64,000 bases of DNA from Clytia hemisphaerica (GCA_902728285.1 CACVBU010000693.1:329143-393142), one strand, 5' to 3'; shown: positions 36,701-46,218, counted from the first letter of the stretch. Program-made: numbers and translations. The notes: a model not told the origin generated them from the sequence alone.

Positions 36701-39700
36701 TTGAGTTGAAGCTCACTAAGAAATGCAATCTTCTCAAAACGTACGAAACTATCACAAGCAGATGAGATATTTCAATATCATTAGACATAATTAGTGTTTG
36801 TGATGACTTGGATTATCATTTTTGGATTAATAACATATTTTAACTGTATCTTTATTATTATTGAAGAATGAGATGGATTGCAACATTTTACAAATAAAGC
36901 ATTGCTTAAAGTAATTGGATACTCACCTGTTTTCACCAACATACCAGGGAACTGAGGTGATATATTGTGGAATGTGAGGATTGATATCTCTGAAAAAGTA
37001 AAAAGAAAAAGAACAAGCTAGATGCTAAATGGACCTACCTGATGATGAAAGTTAGATAGCAATGTGAGGAGAAAAATGAAAAAAATCAGTCAGAAAATGT
37101 AGCGTTTAGCGAAAATGCATAACGAAAAAAATTCATCATTGATTGTTGATGGGGGGAGAGGAAAGGGTTGTAAGGAAAAAATAAATAGAAAGTTCTGGTC
37201 GCAAAAATCAGTTTTATTGACAATTGAATCATGCTTGATGGTGAGCATTGTTATCAATAATATTTTTGTTTGAAAAAAATTGGAAATATAAGGGAAAAAT
37301 CCAATGAAAATCTGCAAAAACGGCGATTTCCGGCATTTCCCACCGGAAGAAATTTTTCTCAAAAATCGAACTCGGCCATGTTTTGAGCATTGCGAATACG
37401 CATCTCTCTGCAAAATATCAGAAAAAACAAAAGATGAAAATTCGAGGAAATGTCATAAAACCGGTTTTTCCAGCATATTCCCGGCATTTTCGGCCGGAAA
37501 AAAAATGTTTCTCGAAAATCGAGCTCCGCCACATTTTAGGTATTGTCATTTTACATCAGTGTGAAAAATTTCATAAAAAAATATAAAGTACAGCTTGAGA
37601 AATTCAAGAAATACTGTCTTTCCAGCGAAAATAGGTTGTTCCAGAGATTTTTAAATAGTTCCGGCTTCAAAATTCAATTTTATTGAAAATTGAAACATGC
37701 TTGATGGTGGGCATTGCTATTGATAATGTGTTTGAATGAAAAAACAACCATTTAAAAGGAAAAAGCCCAATGAAAACCCAGAAAACGGCGATTTCCGGCA
37801 TATTTCAGGCATTTTCCGCCGGAAAAAAATTTTTCTCAAAAATCGGCCATGTTTTGGGCATTGTTAATACGCATCTTTGTGCAAAAAATCAGAAAAAACT
37901 AATGATAAAATCTCGAGAAAATGCCAAAAAAACAGTATTTCCGGCATATTTCCGGCTTTTTCGGCCGGAAAAAAATGTTTTTCGAAATTCGGGCTTCGTC
38001 ACATTTTAGGTATTATCATTTTGCATCAGTGTGCAAAATTTCATAAAGAAATATAAAATACAGCTCGAGAAAATCAAGAAATACCATTTTTCCGGCTAAA
38101 TGGGCTGCACCGTTGATTTTTAGTAAGTTCCGGCTTCAAAACTCAGTTCTATTGACGATTGAACCATGCTTCAAGGTGGGCATTGCTATTAATAATGTTT
38201 TTGTGTAAAAAAACAATGAAATATAAGGAAAAAGTCCGATGAAAATCTGCGAAAATGGCGATTTCCGGCATATTTCCGGCATTTTCGACCGGAAAAGATT
38301 TTTTCTCAAAAATCGGACTCGGCCAAGTTTTGGGCATTGCTAATACGCATCTTTTTGCAAAAAATCAGAAAAAAACTAATGATGAAATCTTGAGAAAATG
38401 CCAAAAAAACGGTTTTTCCAGCATATTTCCGGCATTTTTGGCAGGAAATGAATTTTTTTCGAAAATCAGGCTCCGTCACATTTTGGGCATTACCATTTTG
38501 CATCATTGTGCCAAAAATAAAAAAAAGTAATGAGCCAATCCTGAGAAAAGCTGGTAACAGACGAACGAACGAACGAACGAACGAACGAACGAACGAACGA
38601 ACGAACGAACGAACAAACGAACGAACGAACGAACGAACGAACGAACGAACGAACGAACGAACGAACGAACGAACGAACGAACGACGAACGAACGAACGAA
38701 CGAACGAACGAACGAACGAACGAACGAACGAACGAACGAACGAACGAACGAACGAACGAACGAACGAACGAACGAACGAACGAACGAACGAACGAACGAA
38801 CGAACGAACGAACGAACGAACGAACGAACGAACGAACGAACGAACGAACGAACGAACGAACGAACGAACGAACGAACGAACGAACGAACGAACGAACGAA
38901 CGAACGAACGAACGAACGAACGAACGAACGAACGAACGAACGAACGAACGAACGAACGAACGAACGAACGAACGAACGAACGAACGAACGAACGAACGAA
39001 CGAACGAACGAACGAACGAACGAACGTGGGTTAATTCATAGGACCTCCACCGGGGCACCCGGAGGTAGGTCCAAAAATAACTTTAGAATACCAAAACATT
39101 TAAGTACAAAGTCTTGCTCCTTATATCACTCTTTTTGTGTTCTATTTCTCTATTGTTTATTTTTACTTTTATAGTTCGTCCCCCCCCCTTTCTTAAGGGG
39201 GGGGGGTGACACCTTCCGAAAAGTTGAAAGGGTGGGATCAGACATTTTCATGAAAAAAGGGGGGAGGGGAAGCAAAGAAGGGGGGGCTTACATATTATAT
39301 TGTAGATTATTTTCAAGCACAGGTTATGAAACTTGGTCTTCAAGAAAGGAAGTTTTCTGTTAGAGTAGTCTGAGTCAAAAAGAAGAAAGAAGTTAATTAT
39401 TTTGCTTTCTCTCCAAGATATTTCACCATATAGCTGATAGCTATTTTTGTCCAAAATCTTTGGGGGGGGGATGCCAAGAAAGGGGATCAGACCCCTTTCT
39501 GCACTATGACTTTTTTACTTCCTTACTGTTTTTTCTGATTGATAAATTCCCTTGGGTATAAACAAGAGGAAGAATGCCTCAATCCCCACAAAATTTTCAA
39601 CATCTTTCTGAGAGTTTCCGAAAGTCTTTCTGTGTGTGTATCATCGGTGAGAAAAGTAGAGCAGGAAGTTTTGAGAAAAATGCCTTGTTTAATCTGTTGC

Positions 39701-42700
39701 AGCTCATCTTGATTTACAGACAGTGAGAATGTATTTACATAGATGTCTAACCTTGTAAATAAGTGCTTTTTATATAATGGAAATACATTTCCTATGCTTT
39801 AAAATTGCCTTGTGTCTCTTTTCATTACAATCAATTTAATACCCTCGTTTTTCTGCGTTCTTTGTCTTTTTTACATTTTTTTAAATAGAAGTTTTAGTTT
39901 TTTGTACATAACTTTTGAAAAAATGAAGTAAAATTAAAAAGGGACACACCAAATTTTAAGTTAGGCTTTCTTCTGAACAACTCAGAAAATTGATTTATTT
40001 ACTTTTTATTTTACTGCATTTCTCTGTCTTATTCTGCTGTAGTAGGCAATTGAAAACTCCTATTTTTTTGTTTCGGTCAGTGTTCCTTTGGCAGTCATTT
40101 AGAATTTTTTTCGATGTCTGTACTCGGCAACTTCATGACCTCTACAAAATCGACAATTTTGCCTGAAGGGAACAGCTGTGCGTGGGTTATAATAGGGGAT
40201 TCAGCCAAATAGACCTTTTTTCAAAGAGGCCACCCTGTTGAATAATTATGTAGTCCAGCAGAAAAACAATGATAAAACCATGCATAATTATTATAATATG
40301 CATGATACAGTAATTATGCATGGCTGGCTCTATCATTGTTTTTATGGCTGGACTACATAATTATAAAGGTCTATTTTCAAACATAATCAGAAGAAACAAA
40401 AGTAAGCTCATCTGATAGCCCTATGCATAAGAAGAAAATGAGGGGTCATCTTTGAGAAATGGTAAAGTACGTAATGTTAGGAACATTTGTCGAGTTCCTG
40501 TATGCAACACCGTGATCCAAAAAATCATTTATAACAACACTTATTAAAAAATGACGTTTGTGTCTTTTCGCACTTTTTTTAGCCTAGACGATGTAACAAA
40601 TATGTAAATATATGCACACTGTGCTTTTGATTGGCTGAAAACTTTTTTTTGCCCTGGAAAAACTTTTTCAAACTTTCAGCAATGATTGACCAAACTGTTA
40701 CAATGGTCAGGTCAAAATTTTCAGGGTCAGGGTGGTTATGCCAAATAATGTTACAACAGGAACCACTGCTGTTATGGTGTCCATTTTGACAGCCAAGCCA
40801 TATTTTATCATTCTACAGAAATCCCCGCTTGAAAAATCAAAACATTGATACATGGTCGAGTTTACTAAACTTTGCTGAATTAAAACGCGGGAAAATATCA
40901 TATGACATATGACCATGGCTTCCGTTTAGTCTGATCATGATACTGATCACGTGATATAGCTTGATGTTTTGACTTTTTTAAACCAATGAAATCATTTGTT
41001 TATACCGCACCAAAGGCTGTTCTAGATTACCGCGAAAAAAAAAAACATGGGTCAACATGAACTTTAAAGCCTGCTGCGGGAAAGGTGAATGGACCAACAT
41101 TTTTAAGTCAAAATTCATTGCAAGTATAATGCTGCAGCGTGGCACGTGCGTTTGGTTTGGGAATGCGAAACACGAACGCAAACTACCCATGTCTAAACTT
41201 TTCAATATATCTCCAGAACTAACAGATTTTTTGAAATTCTGTAAAAAGGTCTCAGTTCCTGAATAGTTTTACTATGTTCTATGAAAAAATCATAAGCATC
41301 AGTCAAATACTCGTTCATCTATTTAAGATTGAAGACAAAAATTTGCGAAGAAAAATATACCTTGAGCACAAAAAATGCTTTTTTAAACACTTTTTTCCAC
41401 CGAAAAACAAATAACTTTTACAGACTTACCTTCCCCAAACATTGAAGAAGCCTCTACTAATTAAAGTAAATGAGATAAGATAAGATAAAACCTTAAAATC
41501 AACCAGAATTTACAACCTTTCGTCCAAAGCAAAAGACGTGCTTTTCTCGCCGCCATCTTGAATTTAAAATGAGAATTCTAGAGAATTCCATTCGTTTCCA
41601 GCTCCCGCGGTCTTTTTTCATCCAATCAGATCGCGCGATTTCACTTTCGCTTTCTCTAGTCCAATAAGACTGCGGGATTTGAGTCATGTGACTTATCTAT
41701 TAAAAAACCCGCGTGAAATACAGGGGGTCAAAAATAGAAATACAGGGGGTCACACTACTGGCTACAGGAACTGAAAGCAAGCAATTAAGGCCAATATTTT
41801 TGGTTTTTCTGAAGGACAAAAGGTATAGGAAGCTTTACTGAAAGAGGGATAAGGCTGGGACAATCTATTTAAAAGATATGGACATAAAAAGGCACTTTTT
41901 TGGGTGATAATTAAGATTTTACTTAGAAACTTTAATTCTCTTACCCCCGTCTCGGCCCCCCCTGATATGAGCAAGGAAACCATGATGGCCACCCCTACTG
42001 AAAATTTCAGATCAAAACAAACAAGGAATTAATTCCTGTAACTCGAAGAAAATTGGAAAAAACTGGTTTTTGACTGTTTCTGATCCTAAAGTGCTATTTT
42101 TTGGTAAAAGCTATACAATTTATGTTTGGATTTCTAGAAAGCTTACCCATTCATTGTTAATACATTTTTTATTTGAAAGTAATCTCTTCATGGAATAAAA
42201 AGATATAGTCAAATCTTGTAGGGTCATTTTTCAAAATTTTTTTGCCAAATTCGATTTTCGCATTTCGCCATTTTACCCTACGCAAACGCACGTGGTGGTT
42301 TGAAACCTTGTTGTAGGTCTGGTGGAAAATGGATTTATTTCTGAATGTAAACATTACTGCAGCTAGAATATTTTTTTTATTTTGACAAACAAAAGGTTCA
42401 AGGTTTGTTTACTTTTTATTTTACTACATTTCTCTGTCTTATTCTGCTGTAGTAGGCAAATGAAAACTCCTGATTTTTTGTTTTTGTCAGTGCTCGCTCG
42501 GCAGCCATTTTGAATTTTTTTTTTCAATGTCTGTACTTGGCAATTTCGTGACCTCTACAGAATCGACGATTTTGCCTGAGGGGAACAGCAGTGGAACTCG
42601 GCAAATGTTTCTAATTGACTGATTAATTGTTACAATCCAAAATTCCTACCGTGAGATTGGATACTTGCATCAGTGGAGGCTAACATGCATAGCCTTCAAA

Positions 42701-43333
42701 TGAAAGACCTGGCTGGTCATTAAAATACAATTATGCAGATCCGCTCGCAGCTCTACTCTACCATTTTTGTTTTGATTTAACTTTGTATTTTAATGACACC
42801 AGCCTGTTCGTTCATTTGAGGGCTATGCATGTTAGCCTCCACTGATGCAAGTTACCCTATCTCACAGTATTATTCTGATCTCTAAAGAAGGGTGACGGAA
42901 TTAGAAGATGTATGTCAACAGTTGTCAACATACATTCATTAGACCAAATAATTATGATGGTAGCTAAGTTTTTGAAAATAAAATCAGACATCAAAATCAG
43001 GAAAAATCAGAATGAACATGTTATGAATATGTTTTTCATGCTGGTTAGCACAGTCTAGACTAATTTTTCTATAGAAACAAAGGTCAGTCTCGCGCTGGGT
43101 GACTGGGGAACAAAAATTTTTACAAAATGAAAAATGGCCAAAAAAAGGTCTTTTCCCTATACAAAACATGTTTTTTTTTAGAGGAAACTATCATACCTTC
43201 CTTCTTCATCAACTTCAGGTGGTGCTGTTCCTGCTTTTCTTGCTTCTTCAAGTTCTTTTTGCTTTTTCCAATCAACTCTTTTATTTTGAGTTTCATTTTT
43301 TTTGGGATCTGTACTGACTGCTGAGGACGCCAT
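21598..43333 (-). CDS. SLU7: Pre-mRNA splicing factor SLU7, 20 exons, 577 aa
   Basis: Twenty exons (listed separately) join into 1,734 nt with all 19 introns GT..AG and every phase consistent. The product is 577 aa; human SLU7 is 586. SLU7 acts in the second catalytic step of splicing, where it helps select the 3' splice site. Recognised parts: N-terminal [16 protein letters not shown], then [10 protein letters not shown]; a CCHC zinc knuckle C107-x2-C110-x4-H115-x4-C120; [66 protein letters not shown]; the Trp/Cys block [20 protein letters not shown]; a Lys-rich charged tract (about 440-515); and the C-terminal [18 protein letters not shown]. The gene spans 21.7 kb because introns 1, 4 and 6 carry mobile DNA. 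The start ATGGCG lies in a YY1-like context, common for housekeeping genes. Confidence 0.96.
22175..22291 (-). CDS. SLU7: SLU7 exon 19
   Basis: 39 codons, [10 protein letters not shown] then Lys- and Asp-rich low complexity, a likely basic nuclear-localising region. Confidence 0.92.
22789..22911 (-). CDS. SLU7: SLU7 exon 18
   Basis: 41 codons: [16 protein letters not shown] then an acidic/Lys tract; donor GAG|GTACGA. Confidence 0.9.
23342..23449 (-). CDS. SLU7: SLU7 exon 17
   Basis: 36 codons, [20 protein letters not shown] then [11 protein letters not shown]; the conserved Trp/Cys-rich block. Confidence 0.97.
23793..23854 (-). CDS. SLU7: SLU7 exon 16
   Basis: [20 protein letters not shown]; donor ACT|GTAAGA. 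Confidence 0.95.
24227..24269 (-). CDS. SLU7: SLU7 exon 15
   Basis: 43-nt exon, [14 protein letters not shown]; phase 1 end. Confidence 0.94.
24588..24644 (-). CDS. SLU7: SLU7 exon 14
   Basis: 19 codons, [19 protein letters not shown]. Confidence 0.96.
24940..25079 (-). CDS. SLU7: SLU7 exon 13
   Basis: 140 nt, [20 protein letters not shown] onward to EGVLAK; donor AAA|GTATGT. Confidence 0.95.
25264..26073. mobile_element. 810-bp TIR element in SLU7 intron 12
   Basis: Terminal repeats CGGCAGGT...ACCTGCCG continue into ATGCATAA-rich inverted arms (25269-25325 with 26010-26068). A perfect 10-bp duplication ATTAGAATTC flanks it (25254-25263 and 26074-26083). The interior resembles that of 34249-35932. 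No ORF. The long duplication fits a Mutator-like group. Confidence 0.82.
26192..26259 (-). CDS. SLU7: SLU7 exon 12
   Basis: [20 protein letters not shown]; donor C|GTAAGT, phase 1. Confidence 0.94.
26583..26680 (-). CDS. SLU7: SLU7 exon 11
   Basis: [20 protein letters not shown] and a polar tail; ends in phase 2 before GTAAGG. Confidence 0.95.
27127..27172 (-). CDS. SLU7: SLU7 exon 10
   Basis: 46 nt, [16 protein letters not shown]. Confidence 0.95.
27333..27412 (-). CDS. SLU7: SLU7 exon 9
   Basis: Acidic stretch then [16 protein letters not shown]; donor GTATGT, phase 2. Confidence 0.94.
27865..28125. repeat. Interspersed CCCTTACAGTGCA repeats in SLU7 intron 8
   Basis: At least four copies of CCCTTACAGTGCA (or CCCTTAGAGTGCA) at irregular spacing, bounded by ACTGCGGAC-like sequence on both sides (27836-27855 and 28139-28150). 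Confidence 0.55.
28264..28335 (-). CDS. SLU7: SLU7 exon 8
   Basis: 24 codons, [17 protein letters not shown] and onward; donor ACG|GTAAAA. Confidence 0.94.
28550..28613 (-). CDS. SLU7: SLU7 exon 7
   Basis: Codes [20 protein letters not shown]; follows the 4,709-bp intron 6. Confidence 0.95.
29188..30009. repeat. Tandem duplication of ~405 bp in SLU7 intron 6
   Basis: 29188-29592 and 29593-30009 are direct copies: both begin CCAATTGCGAAA/CCAATCGCGAAA and end GCATGATATTGT, with GTGTACACG and AAGAACAT-family blocks within. Differences are scattered point changes and small indels. Confidence 0.9.
30271..30425 (-). CDS. Candidate terminal exon, unknown protein, inside SLU7 intron 6
   Basis: After the acceptor GTTTTGACAG|TC at 30426/30425 there are 50 open codons and TAA (30273-30271). 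The segment is clearly GC-richer than its flanks, and the peptide is mixed and protein-like ([35 protein letters not shown]). I do not recognise a family. It lies on the same strand as SLU7 between exons 6 and 7, so it could be an alternative last exon, a nested gene's last exon, or a gene fragment carried in by an element. No partner exon was found. Confidence 0.35.
31080..31690. repeat. CGTGGAAAACTTTTGTCGTGA repeats and inverted pair
   Basis: Four to five copies of a block with CGTGGAAA and TTTTGTCGTGAA at 31105-31180 and 31575-31660. GTCAACTGCT...CTTGGGAC at 31197-31219 is inverted at 31529-31558. A short (TAGA)n run is at 31588-31612. Confidence 0.6.
32150..32176 (+). mobile_element. Helitron-type 3' terminus in SLU7 intron 6
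   Basis: Stem GGCG/CGCC (32150-32153 with 32160-32163) around a loop ending GTGCGA, spacer, then CTAG at 32173-32176 followed by T. Shares GTGCGACGCCGGGT with 19084-19096. The upstream 1.2 kb (about 30930-32176), with repeated CGTGGAAACTTTTGT blocks, may be its body; the 5' end is unproven. Confidence 0.5.
32504..32692 (+). pseudogene. MADF-domain fragment, antisense in SLU7 intron 6
   Basis: From ATG 32504 the frame gives [20 protein letters not shown], then HPDQ, a Lys run, and [13 protein letters not shown], the first two thirds of a MADF (Myb/SANT-like, Adf-1 type) DNA-binding domain. The domain then stops. A possible donor C|GTAAAA follows GMEE, and the candidate next piece after TTTTCCAG (32811) meets a stop within eleven codons. 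MADF proteins are transcription factors, and PIF/Harbinger transposons also encode one, so this may be an element remnant. Truncation argues for a pseudogene. Confidence 0.6.
33323..33360 (-). CDS. SLU7: SLU7 exon 6
   Basis: 38-nt microexon, [12 protein letters not shown], phase 2 at its end. Confidence 0.95.
33982..34044 (-). CDS. SLU7: SLU7 exon 5
   Basis: 21 codons, [20 protein letters not shown]; donor CCT|GTAAGT. Confidence 0.96.
34260..34565 (+). repeat. ~24-bp minisatellite, left arm
   Basis: About twelve dimers of GTGGGACGGTA and GTGGGACGCT(A/C)A(A/G)G. Confidence 0.93.
35720..35925 (-). repeat. ~24-bp minisatellite, right arm
   Basis: Inverted copy of the left-arm unit; about eight units, fewer than on the left, plus CTCGAG/CTGAG variants near the end. 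Confidence 0.92.
36178..36255 (-). CDS. SLU7: SLU7 exon 4 (zinc knuckle)
   Basis: 26 codons carrying the whole CCHC knuckle, [16 protein letters not shown], which is the most diagnostic segment of SLU7. Confidence 0.97.
36513..36600 (-). CDS. SLU7: SLU7 exon 3
   Basis: Codes [13 protein letters not shown] through GVKE, residues 67-96; ends in phase 0. Confidence 0.94.
36927..36989 (-). CDS. SLU7: SLU7 exon 2
   Basis: 63 nt, phase 2 at both ends; codes [18 protein letters not shown]. Intron 1 before it is 6,207 bp. Confidence 0.95.
37170..38520. repeat. ~465-bp tandem repeat, nearly three copies, SLU7 intron 1
   Basis: GGCGATTTCCGG recurs at about 37322, 37787 and 38257. Each unit has CCGGCATTTTCGGCCGG-like palindromic blocks, GGGCATTGCTAAT and CCGGCTTCAAAA. 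The ORFs in it are repeat translations. A related copy lies reversed at 63510-64000. Confidence 0.88.
38561..39026. repeat. (ACGA)n microsatellite, ~466 bp
   Basis: About 116 units with only two visible interruptions, an ACAA near 38615 and a lost A near 38683. It produces artefact ORFs reading RTNE or SFVR repeats. It abuts the 465-bp repeat at GGTAACAG and ends before GGTTAATTCATAGGACC. Confidence 0.97.
39178..39212. repeat. C9/G10 homopolymer hairpin
   Basis: A run of Cs, CTTTCTTAAG, then a run of Gs form an almost perfect palindrome; a strong structure and a likely assembly or polymerase stall point. Confidence 0.8.
40000..40177 (+). repeat. ~178-bp direct repeat, copy A
   Basis: Matches 42410-42589 in the same orientation (ACTTTTTATTTTACTGCATT at the start, GGGAACAGC at the end). 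Both are in SLU7 intron 1. Confidence 0.85.
40212..40371. mobile_element. 160-bp MITE with TA|GACC ends
   Basis: GACCTTT...AAAGGTC termini between TA dinucleotides, then TAATTATGTAGTCCAGC inverted arms. The left arm has about 25 extra bases (GAGGCCACCC). Same TA|GACC terminus type as 51127-56234 and 57438-61357. Confidence 0.7.
42410..42589 (+). repeat. ~178-bp direct repeat, copy B
   Basis: Second copy, 2.4 kb from the first. The sequence between holds no reverse transcriptase or integrase, so these are not shown to be LTRs. Confidence 0.85.
42649..42867. mobile_element. 219-bp MITE (GTGAGAT family), TA target
   Basis: Inverted arms with CTTGCATCAGTGGAGGCTAA and ATGCATAGCC; TA at 42647-42648 and 42868-42869. 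A second, longer copy is at 56583-57023. Confidence 0.85.
43197..43333 (-). CDS. SLU7: SLU7 exon 1
   Basis: ATG at 43333-43331; residues 1-45 and two bases of codon 46. Donor GAAG|GTATGA. Contains [16 protein letters not shown]. Confidence 0.92.
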
Positions 43334-43811
43334 GTTGGATTTGATGTTAAGATTCTAGATGTATAAAGGCCTATATATTTTAAAGTCCGGATTATAAATA
43401 TGCCGGATCAGTGAGTTACCGGTATGTAATTTTTAAAGCCTAGTCTACATGACCCTTTTTTTGTATGACCGTTTGCGAAAAAAGGAAGGAAAGAAGGGTG
43501 AAGGGGCAATCACCAAACATCAAACAGTCAAAACCAACTCAGTGAGTCTCTGACAGCTCTGGACAGCTTTCAAATTTTATATTTATTGTTTCCTATGATC
43601 ATACTTTCTGACTATTTGACCTTTTTTAAGAACAAAAATATATTTTTCGATCCGGAACATGTGCCGGAAAAGAAAAGCTATGATATGATATGATATGATA
43701 TGATTTCTTTTCTAATAATAGTTTCCGAAATATGTCTATGTACACAAGTCAGCCCTTTTGGGCTTTGGTTCTATGTACATTTAAAAAATAGAATATCTAA
43801 AAAAAAAAAAC
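43334..43811. promoter_or_regulatory. SLU7 upstream region
   Basis: The 480 bp between the SLU7 ATG and the LINE must hold the SLU7 promoter and 5' UTR. No TATA box is clear. A (GATAT)n run is at 43679-43707. Confidence 0.4.
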
Positions 43812-44046
43812 GTGGCATCAGTCAGTCAGGAACAGTCGCCTTATTTAGGAAAATCAACATTTAGGGAAATCAACAACAAAGATGGCGGACGCACGCACGC
43901 GAATTCAAAATGGCGTCCGATTTCTTTGAAATGCTTTTAAATAACAAAATCAAAATCTAACAAAATCTAACAAAACTACAACAAAACAACAAACAACATC
44001 TTTACAACACTTATAAACGCTTATCAACTACAATCATGGGACTATC

Positions 44047-46218
44047 ATGGGTGGAAGCAAGAGATCAACCAAAAAGAAAAAACAAATGAAAAGCAACAAC
44101 AACAACAATAATGATAGTCAACAGCTGAATGCATCTATCCTTATGTCTATGTCAACACCATCCCAAGAATTCTTACCAACTCATCTAAAATCACCACCAC
44201 TGGCTCTGTCCCCTGCTGTCGTGGATTTAAACAAAAAGTTCGAATCGATCCTCAACTATGGCGCGCCAAAAGGCTTTTTAATACTAACTTTTTTTTATAA
44301 TACCAACTTTCACTTTTATAATACCAACTTTCATTTTTATAGTATCAACTTTTTTTTATAATACCAACTTTTTATTATTATACAAACTTTCATTTTTATA
44401 ATATCAGATTTTTTTTTTAAATAGCAACTTTTTTTTATAATACCAACTTTTTTTATAATATCAACTTTTTTTTATAACACTAACTTTCATTTTTATAATA
44501 TCAATTTTTTTGGTCTCGCTTAGTCAATTTTCTTTTTTCACCATGTAGACGGGCCTTTACAGTTCTTCACTGGAAAATCTACATGAGGCACATGGTCATG
44601 GATGTCCTGTCCTTGACTTGGCTGTTGGCTGCTTGGGTAAAGGGTAAATTGAGTAAACGCTGAGTTGAGTAAAGTAGACGAGAAGGCACTTTCGATTTCA
44701 AGCGCAACTTTTTGTCGTCTCCATGGAAACTTTGAATTTCTGCTGAAAAGGGTCTGGATCGGTTGATGGATTTTGGTTGGCAACAAATAGGCCATTTCAC
44801 ACTCGAAATGAATCATGGGTAATCAGGACTGGTTGCGCTCTAGTAACGACTTCCGGTTGGCTAGACGCAAAAATCTTTAAATTTTATCAAAACTTTGGAC
44901 CAATAATAAGTCGTCATCAGCGCGCAGTGGCCCTGATTACCCATTACGCTTTGCGACTGTGAAATGGCATCATCCAGTCTATCAAAAAACCTTGGTGGTC
45001 TCCAGGCTAGGTATAATCACGCTAAGACTCTTTCTACACTTGATCGATTATACACGCATAGTAAGCGAGACAAAAATTGGTGTTATGAAAACTAAAAAAA
45101 AAGTTGGTACTATAAAAAAAAGTTGGTATTATAATAAAAAAAGTTGGTATTATAAAAAAAAGTTGGTATTATAAAAAAAAAGTTGGTATTATAAAAAAAA
45201 AGTTGATATTATAAAAAGAAGTTGATATTATAAAAAAAAGTTGGTATTATAAAAAAAAGTTGGTATTATAAAAAAAAGTTAGTATTAAAAAGCCTTTTGG
45301 CGCGCCATACTCAACACTGAAGGCTTAGATGGTCTACCAGACGTATTCACTACACCTACCTCTGTACAATCTCTTGATCGAGGACAAGATGGAAGTGACA
45401 AAGAGGTGACATCTGACATGATTCTTTCAATCTACAAAATAAACAAATGTATCATGGGTAAGATCGCCAGTCTCGAACACTTGCATCAAAGTAGATTTGA
45501 CCAAATAGTCAGTGGCATGAAGATCTTAAAGGACGAAGTTGAAGACATCACAAAATCCCAAAGTCTTATTAATTCTAAATTTGAGACTCAAGCAAAGGAG
45601 ATTAAAAACATCCAGAATAAAATAAAATCTATGGCAACTGAAAACAAACAAAAGGATAATGAGATTGATCAAATTAAAGAAAGACTACGTAAACTAGAAG
45701 AGAAGAATAAAGAAAGTCGATCAAAGATAAACGAGCTTGAGCAATATGGTAGAAGGGAAATGCTCAACATTTTTGGGGTCCCCAGGAAAGACAATGAAAA
45801 CACTGATGACATTGTTTTTAACATTGCAGACCAACTTGGATTTGACCTTTATGAAGACGACATTGAGGTAACCCATCGAACCTCTACCAAACCAACCGCT
45901 CCGATTATTGTTAAGTTCAATAATAGGAGACTTAGAAATCTAATGTATGAGGCTCGTTGGGACCTCAAACGTATAACAACAAAAGATCTTGGCTTTCTAG
46001 AGGAAAATAGCATCTTTTTTAATGAGAGTCTCACTGACACAAACAGAACAATTTTTAAAGATGCCTGGAGAAATCTCAAACAGACTAAATTATTTGATCG
46101 AGTTATTACTCAAAATGGAATCACGTATGCTTGGAAAACTTACAATAAGAACACTAAAAGCGAAAAGAAAGTCATTCTCTCGCAAAGTGATATCATAAAG
46201 TTAGTTCCAACCTCCTGA
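44047..46218 (+). pseudogene. LINE ORF1 (coiled coil + nucleic-acid binding), interrupted
   Basis: The start at 44047 gives a Lys/Asn/Ser-rich N-terminus (GGSKRSTKKKKQMKSNNN). The frame breaks at 44257 with the inserted element and resumes in the same frame at 45310. The 270-codon 3' part has a long coiled coil (about 45470-45730), then ELEQYGRREMLNIFGVP, the RRM-like ITHRT/VKFNNRRLRN region and a C-terminal domain (ITQNGITYAWKT), the usual order of ORF1 proteins in this group. ORF1p binds element RNA as a trimer. Stop TGA at 46216-46218, 99 bp before ORF2. Confidence 0.82.
44257..45309. mobile_element. 1,053-bp foldback element inserted in LINE ORF1
   Basis: Perfect 32-bp inverted termini begin TATGGCGCGCCAAAAGGCTT. 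The arms continue as 16-20-bp tandem TTTTTATAATACCAAC units (44280-44510 and 45090-45295). A 6-bp duplication CTCAAC lies at 44251-44256 and 45310-45315. Element plus one duplication is 1,059 bp, divisible by three, so ORF1 stays in frame across the site. An 8-bp reading (GGCGCGCC as the duplication) is possible but breaks the frame. The interior has no recognised transposase. Confidence 0.82.

Noticed and set aside
38306..39058. 250-codon SFVR-repeat ORF and 197-codon RTNE-repeat ORF
   Set aside because: Artefacts of the ACGA microsatellite read in both directions.
40000..42589. Pair of direct repeats as LTRs of a retrotransposon
   Set aside because: No TG..CA ends, primer-binding site, polypurine tract, gag, RT or integrase between them.
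44260..45306. GGCGCGCC as an 8-bp target duplication of the ORF1 insertion
   Set aside because: It is a self-complementary sequence that also fits as part of the inverted terminus, and removing the element on this reading shifts the ORF1 frame, whereas the CTCAAC reading does not.
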